From positions 372,001 to 436,000 of the forward strand of contig JAGVSM010000922.1 of NCBI GenBank assembly GCA_022494885.1: a DNA stretch of 64,000 bases, given 5' to 3'. Both the position numbers and the translations under genes were made by a program. A model generated the notes under the pieces. The model did no database searches. It worked only from the letters and a program-made list of their open reading frames with translations, and was not told the origin of the DNA. Positions within the stretch are counted from its first letter, which is position 1; the number at the start of each line of letters is the position of its first letter. Positions 63,300-64,000 of the stretch are shown here, one piece after another. Origin of the DNA: Micrasema longulum. Lineage: Eukaryota; Arthropoda; Insecta; Trichoptera; Brachycentridae.

Positions 63300-63800
63300 A
63301 TATATGAAGATATATCTATTTTTTGGTCATCATTGTATTTGTTCCCGAGAGAGTGAATTCTCGGAAACAAAGAATTATTGGGCGAATTAATATATCTAAA
63401 GTAAATATGATACCTCGTTGGCCTATTAGGCACATCGAAATAGATGGATTTGACCAAATCAGGAACATCAAAAAGATTATTTATAACTTAATACAAAAAA
63501 ACCATTTCAAATATTATTTTTAGATCATCAATTTAAAGAAAATTTAGTGCATATTTAGTTTATATTTTCTCGCGGTAAATGCAATTTCAAATTTATGAAC
63601 CGGAGAAATTTATGCTGGTTTTTTTTCAATTATATTATAATGGGTAGCATAGACAGGTGACCAATTAAAGAATTGTATTCCAATTGATACCTTACAAATG
63701 AATAATGTAATGTTTTGATTGATAGTATCGATTTAAAGTTTTTTGCTGACTTCAATACAAATCCATGCATTTGCATACCCTTCTTTGTTGATATACTCAT
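63300..63800 (-). mobile_element. LINE-A fragment, minus strand
   Basis: Minus-strand segments MHGFVLKSAKNFKSILSIKT, LHYSFVRYQLEYNSLIGHLS, HKFLRFINLKLHLP, FDVPNRPTRYHIYFRYINSP and RIHSLGNKYNDDQKIDI match the LINE-A order. Frame breaks occur. It ends at 63300 beside DR6. Confidence 0.65.
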
Positions 63801-63814
63801 ATAATCAATACGAC

Positions 63815-64000
63815 TTATATCATATGGGATTGCCCTGAACTATTATCTCTCATCAACTTCAGGGTGCCTGGAAGAATGACTAGACAGGTACCACCGTTAT
63901 GTTGCAACAATTCACGGACAGTGTATACTTGTAATGCCGAATTGAACAGACTTTATGAACTCGGCAATAGTTATTCCCACGTATCTGATATATTTAGTGT
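63815..64000 (+). mobile_element. LINE-A fragment, plus strand, runs off the window
   Basis: The plus frame reads CPELLSLINFRVPGRMTRQV, NNSRTVYTCNAELNRLYELG, then NSYSHVSDIFS. This corresponds to TPALLSLISFNVPKRTTRQ and INRLHSLGNKYQDIGDSF of the copy at 43.1 kb. It continues past the window edge and faces away from the minus-strand LINE-A piece at 63.3-63.8 kb. Confidence 0.7.

Noticed and set aside
1..64000. CRISPR arrays, operons, bacterial promoters and riboswitches
   Set aside because: The sequence is eukaryotic in every respect (LINEs, SINEs, hAT, AATAAA signals). The short tandem repeats seen are mini- or microsatellites.

Overview
This is an AT-rich eukaryotic window with no intact host gene that I can recognise. 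It is a dense, layered bed of decayed mobile elements. The mix of elements points to an arthropod, most likely an insect: many 5'-truncated non-LTR retrotransposons (LINEs), tRNA-derived SINEs, hAT-type DNA elements, a Penelope-like element, foldback and MITE-like elements, and one broken HMG-box gene copy. A THAP-like start near 24.0 kb and a short repeat at 46.3 and 63.2 kb remind me of Lepidoptera, but I hold that only weakly.

Local names used below. LINE-A: jockey/CR1-like reverse transcriptase family with AATAAA-type tails. LINE-B: family ending in RRAC..MNVEEAR...W.SILSAYPY, with short simple-repeat tails. LINE-C: family with FADDT and YFALCQSIIE motifs. LINE-D: CR1-like family ending in a GCGCTATATAA box. 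LINE-G: family with a PMSRxC C-terminus. R1-like: family with an FTGHG and CPCDD C-terminus. RTE-like: family with RWSDDI and EEAYIQQW. DR1 to DR6 are dispersed repeats, seen more than once in the window, of uncertain class.

Layout. 0-6.6 kb: LINE tails, an R1/I-type RNase H tail, a LINE-A tail, two hammerhead-like relics, a SINE, DR2 and a MITE. 7.4-8.0 kb: a Penelope-like fragment with a GIY-YIG nuclease remnant, followed by a hammerhead-like motif. 9.4-12.6 kb: LINE-C, a DR1 foldback, a long palindrome and CR1-like tails. 14.9-19.4 kb: two related hAT-type elements with 8-bp target duplications, a LINE-B insertion with an 11-bp duplication, and the best-kept hammerhead motif. 20-27 kb: DR1, DR3, DR4, microsatellites and THAP-like relics. 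27.5-28.6 kb: an R1-like LINE nested in a LINE-B. 29-33 kb: MITE, DR1, hammerhead relic, DR2, LINE-A, RTE-like. 33-37 kb: mostly unassigned. 37.8-43.8 kb: R1/I-type, LINE-A, LINE-C and the best LINE-A copy. 44.8-46.4 kb: SINE head, HMG-box pseudogene, DR6. 48-57 kb: LINE-C, DR1, R1-like, DR2, LINE-A, a foldback element and DR4. 58-64 kb: LINE-B, an RTE-like piece, a hAT piece, LINE-G, a LINE-A split by a LINE-B insertion, a SINE, and two LINE-A pieces in opposite orientation.

Nothing here forms a working pathway. What can be read is insertion history: nested copies with target-site duplications give the relative order of arrival. The most unusual content is a set of five hammerhead-ribozyme-like motifs in two sequence subfamilies. 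One lies just downstream of a Penelope-type GIY-YIG remnant, and all five share the same extra nucleotide in the catalytic core.
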